Below, in pieces: positions 4,588 through 5,218 of a stretch of 5,218 nt of DNA (positions are counted from its first letter, which is position 1; every line of letters starts with the position of its first letter). The stretch spans positions 1 to 5,218 of the forward strand of contig JAFTNX010000156.1 of NCBI GenBank assembly GCA_017451665.1, in the 5' to 3' direction. The position numbers and the translations under genes are program-made. The DNA comes from Oscillospiraceae bacterium. GTDB taxonomy: Bacteria > Bacillota > Clostridia > Oscillospirales > Ruminococcaceae. Under the pieces are notes generated by a model. The model was not told the origin of the DNA, did no database searches, and worked only from the letters and a program-made list of their open reading frames with translations.

Positions 4588-5218
4588 TTGAAAAAATTAC
4601 TTGGAATTTTTCTTTCTGTATTGATACTATTTTCAGCCTGCCAAAAGCCAGATACAAAGGACAAACCGTTAAAAGAAACCACCTCAACTTCAACCTCACA
4701 GATAAAACAGAATACCGATTTCACCCCCGTAAATCTGAGCTTCAAATCACAAAACTCATATTTCCCGCTGAATTATACCGACGTTAAGGCTGTGTGGTTT
4801 TCATATATCGACCTTGCTGATATGCTTAACGGAAAAACAAAATCACACTTTAAAAACGAGATAACAAAAGCCTTTGAAAATGTAAAAAAACTAGGTTGTA
4901 ATACCGTTTATGTTCACGTCAGACCTTTCGGCGACGCATTTTATACCTCACAGACCTACCCACAGACTCGCTATTGTAATTTGACGCACTTGAAATTATG
5001 GTGGAAATCGCCCATAGCTACGGACTTTCAATCCACGCTTGGGTAAACCCACTAAGGTGCGAAAAAGAAAAATACATCAAAAACTATTCTGACGAATTTC
5101 TCATTAAAAAGTGGTATTCTGATGACGCTTATTTCGGAAAATACCTTGTGAAAGTCAATAATTCCGAGCAACTCTGGCTCAACCCTGCATACGAAGAAGT
5201 GCGAAATCTAATATGCGA
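4588..5218 (+). pseudogene. GHL10-type (PF02638-like) putative glycosyl hydrolase lipoprotein, frameshifted and cut by the window end
   Basis: Translation starts at TTG 4588, nine bases after AAGGA (4574-4578). Residues 1-18 are a lipoprotein signal peptide (KK, a hydrophobic core, then FSAC with lipidated Cys18), followed by a Ser/Thr/Lys-rich linker (about 19-60). The catalytic-type barrel begins at VKAVWFSYIDL (66-76), then KLGCNTVYVHVRPFGDAFY (101-119), typical of the GHL10/DUF187 family of surface proteins. After Arg-Tyr-Cys-Asn (128-131) the frame gives unrelated sequence and stops at 5046. The family sequence resumes in the -1 frame from 4983: DALEIMVEIAHSYGLSIHAW, then VNPLRC, open to the window end. 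Adding one T to the TTT at 4980-4982 would restore Y-C-N-F-D-A-L-E. So this is a one-base deletion in a T run: either a real inactivation or phase change, or a sequencing error. The 3' end lies outside the window. The substrate is unknown; the family may act on cell-wall or extracellular glycans. Confidence 0.85.

Noticed and set aside
1..5218. CRISPR array, insertion sequence, prophage or attachment site
   Set aside because: There are no regularly spaced repeats, transposase or integrase frames, and no duplicated tRNA 3' end next to tRNA-Leu.

Overview
The window looks like chromosomal DNA from a low-GC Gram-positive anaerobe, most likely a gut or rumen Clostridia of the Ruminococcus/Oscillospirales type. 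This rests on A/T-rich intergenic DNA, strong AAGGAG/GAGGTG ribosome binding sites, SigA-type promoters often with an extended TGn -10, intrinsic terminators after nearly every unit, and protein families typical of that group (cytosolic GH27 glycosidase, XRE regulator with a membrane tail, CmpB-like membrane protein, GHL10-type lipoprotein). The genus is an inference; no marker gene fixes it.

Layout. Positions 1-240 hold the 3' end of a gene whose C-terminus resembles DUF4367-type domains, closed by a strong terminator. A monocistronic cytosolic GH27 glycosidase follows (366-1628), with a 17-base palindrome over its probable -35. It converges on a minus-strand XRE regulator with two C-terminal membrane segments (1667-2098), and the two share a bidirectional terminator. 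Next is a minus-strand tRNA-Leu(CAA) (2295-2381) with its own promoter and terminator. A roughly 290-base A/T-rich gap separates this from a two-gene operon (2675-3939): a stand-alone CheY-like receiver, then a protein with four MshEN-like repeats joined to a CheX-like domain. A terminator, an orphan CmpB-like membrane protein (4060-4512) and a GHL10-type lipoprotein gene broken by a one-base frameshift (4588 to the window end) complete the window.

How the genes work together. The only clear functional pair is the receiver and the CheX-like protein, whose stop and start are two bases apart. CheX-type proteins dephosphorylate CheY-P, and MshEN domains bind cyclic di-GMP. The pair therefore suggests a c-di-GMP-linked phosphorelay module, with no flagellar or other chemotaxis gene in view. 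This is the best candidate here for an under-described system. The GH27 enzyme has Ile where classical alpha-galactosidases have a substrate-binding Asp, which points to a different substrate, possibly beta-L-arabinopyranosides. The other genes appear independent.
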